DNA of 7,208 nucleotides from DATHGT01 sp035317605. Lineage in GTDB: Bacteria; Methylomirabilota; Methylomirabilia; Rokubacteriales; CSP1-6. Positions 6,105-7,208 of this stretch are shown here, in pieces; the first letter of the stretch is position 1; every line of letters starts with the position of its first letter. Both the position numbers and the translations under genes were made by a program. The notes below the pieces were generated by a model that was not told the DNA's origin, did not search any database, and worked only from the letters and a program-made list of their open reading frames with translations. Location: the NCBI GenBank assembly GCA_035317605.1, contig DATHGT010000161.1:1-7208 (forward strand), given 5' to 3'.

Positions 6105-6571
6105 CCCGCGTGATTCGTCTCAGCGTCAACGGCACCGCCCACGAGGTGGACGTGCCGACGTACCGCACGCTGCTCGACTGCCTGCGCAACGACCTCGGAC
6201 TCACCGGCTCGAAAGAAGGCTGCGGGGTCGGCGTGTGCGGCGCGTGCACGGTGCTGGTCGACGGCAAGATGATCAGCTCGTGCATCGCGCTGGCCGTGTT
6301 CGCCGACGGCCACGAGGTGACGACCGTCGAAGGCCTCGCCGAGGACGAGCGGCTGCACCCGGTGCAGCAGGCGTTCGTGGACGCCGGCGGATTTCAGTGC
6401 GGCATCTGCACGCCGGGGCAGGTGGTGTCGGCCAAGGCGTTGCTCGACGAGAATCCGCACCCCAGCGACGACGAGATCCGCGAGTGGATGGCCGGCAACC
6501 TCTGCCGGTGCACCGGCTACTACAAGATCCTCGAGTCGATCCGGACCGCGGCCGACCGGAGCCGGGCATGA
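6101..6571 (+). CDS. (2Fe-2S)-binding small subunit of the molybdenum hydroxylase
   Basis: This 156-residue protein carries two [2Fe-2S] clusters that pass electrons from the Mo site to FAD. The N-terminal plant-ferredoxin-like domain (about 1-78) has Cys41, Cys46, Cys49 and Cys61 in the pattern KEGCGVGVCGACTVLVDG...SSC. The C-terminal four-helix domain (80-156) has FQCGICTPGQ (Cys100, Cys103) and NLCRCTGYYKI (Cys135, Cys137). All eight ligands are present and the length is normal for the family. GTG 6101 is chosen: it overlaps the large-subunit stop as GTGA, and AGGGAG (6087-6092) lies 8 bases upstream. GTG 6110 would lose three residues and is possible. The reading frame stays open far upstream of 6101, but that stretch is a shadow of the large-subunit gene. 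Cys27, in the pattern LLDCLRNDLGL, is an extra cysteine that is not a cluster ligand. Confidence 0.95.
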   Translation: MTRVIRLSVNGTAHEVDVPTYRTLLDCLRNDLGLTGSKEGCGVGVCGACTVLVDGKMISSCIALAVFADGHEVTTVEGLAEDERLHPVQQAFVDAGGFQCGICTPGQVVSAKALLDENPHPSDDEIREWMAGNLCRCTGYYKILESIRTAADRSRA

Positions 6572-7208
6572 ACGCCTTCGACTATCGCGCGCCGCGGACG
6601 GTCGACGAGGCGCTGGCCATTCTGAGAGAGTACGGCGAGGACGCGCGGGTGATCGCGGGCGGGACCGCGCTGGTGACCATGCTGCGCCAGCGCCTGGTGC
6701 GCCCGGGGTGTCTGGTGAGCCTGCGCGACGTCGCGGGACTCGATCGGGTCGACGCCACCAACGGCGCGCTGAGCTTCGGCGCGCTGGTGACCCATCGGCA
6801 ATCCGAGACGTCGCCGCTCGTGCGAGAGCGGATCCCCGTGCTCGCGGAGACGTTCCGCCGAGTGGCCACCGTCCGCATCCGTCACATGGCCACCCTCGGC
6901 GGCGCGCTCGCCCACGCCGACCCGAATCAAGATCCGCCGGTGACGCTGCTGGCCCTGGGCGCGCGCGTGCAGATCCGCGGCGCGGGCGGCTCGCGCGAGC
7001 TGGCGATCGACGAGTTCTTCCGCGATTACTACGAGAGCGCGCTCGCCCCGGGCGAGATCGTGACCGGCGTCACCGTGCCCGTGCCGGCCGCGGGCAGTGG
7101 CGCCGCCTTCGTGAAGTTCCTGCCGCGCACCGCCGACGACTACGCGACGGTGGCGGTGGCCGCGATCGTGACGTCAGACGGCGACCGCTGTCGTGACGCG
7201 CGGATCGC
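6568..7208 (+). CDS. FAD-binding (medium) subunit of the molybdenum hydroxylase, truncated by window end
   Basis: The gene starts at ATG 6568, overlapping the small-subunit stop as ATGA, with GGAG (6558-6561) 6 bases upstream. The frame stays open to the window edge, giving 213 residues; the family is usually around 280-300, so about a quarter is missing. It belongs to the CoxM/XdhB-type FAD subunits that reoxidise the Fe-S clusters. Recognisable parts are the N-terminal FDYRAPRTVDEALAIL (4-19), the first FAD pyrophosphate loop VIAGGTALVTML (28-39), FGALVTHRQSE (70-80), the second FAD loop MATLGGALAHADPNQDPP (107-124) and FFRDYYESALAPGEIVTGV (150-168). The second loop normally reads T-I-G-G-N; here it is TLGGA (109-113), with Ala for Asn. 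The C-terminal CO-dehydrogenase flavoprotein domain begins near 175 and is cut off. The missing 3' end is due only to the window limit. Confidence 0.94.
   Translation, partial: MNAFDYRAPRTVDEALAILREYGEDARVIAGGTALVTMLRQRLVRPGCLVSLRDVAGLDRVDATNGALSFGALVTHRQSETSPLVRERIPVLAETFRRVATVRIRHMATLGGALAHADPNQDPPVTLLALGARVQIRGAGGSRELAIDEFFRDYYESALAPGEIVTGVTVPVPAAGSGAAFVKFLPRTADDYATVAVAAIVTSDGDRCRDARI

Noticed and set aside
3924..7208. Operon encodes a form I aerobic CO dehydrogenase (coxLSM)
   Set aside because: The large subunit lacks the AYRCSFR active-site loop; residues 357-363 are IPCGHAR. Only the general subunit architecture matches.

Overview
This is a high-GC bacterial window (G or C dominates third codon positions throughout) that is densely packed and almost entirely transcribed rightward. 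Gene content and codon use resemble a soil or subsurface bacterium of the Rokubacteria/Methylomirabilota or proteobacterial kind. That placement is an impression from the molybdoenzyme subfamily and composition, not a proof. No tRNA, rRNA, insertion sequence, CRISPR array or phage gene is visible.

Left part (1-3338). Positions 1-210 hold what may be the 5' part of a leftward gene that runs off the window; support is modest. A rightward extended -10 promoter lies immediately before the ATG at 241, so the 851-residue membrane protein it drives is probably translated from a leaderless mRNA. That protein has three predicted membrane segments, and its segments near the membrane look like a known but uncharacterised bacterial family. 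Large Ig-like, coiled-coil and beta-rich inserts separate those segments. An 89-base gap with a strong Shine-Dalgarno follows, then a 150-residue secreted protein of unknown function with two cysteines.

Middle (3339-3923). A GNAT-family N-acetyltransferase starts 12 bases after the secreted protein. Its GTG start codon sits inside a perfect 13-bp inverted repeat. At its 3' end a second perfect inverted repeat (9 bp) covers the stop codon and overlaps a near-consensus sigma70-type promoter, TTGACC-17 bp-TATGAT. This is the boundary between the miscellaneous left genes and the molybdoenzyme operon.

Right part (3924-7208). Three genes overlap each other by 4 bases and encode a complete-looking molybdenum hydroxylase of the xanthine dehydrogenase / CO dehydrogenase superfamily. 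The order is large Mo-cofactor subunit (726 aa), small two-[2Fe-2S] subunit (156 aa) and FAD subunit (cut by the window end after 213 residues). Electrons would pass from substrate at Mo through the two Fe-S clusters to FAD and then to an acceptor. Active-site residues typical of purine-oxidising XDH and the Cys loop of form I CO dehydrogenase are absent, so the substrate is unknown and probably neither xanthine nor CO.

The window does not show a clear new multi-gene system. The most interesting items are the two inverted repeats at gene borders, the leaderless promoter, the enlarged membrane protein and the divergent active site of the molybdoenzyme.
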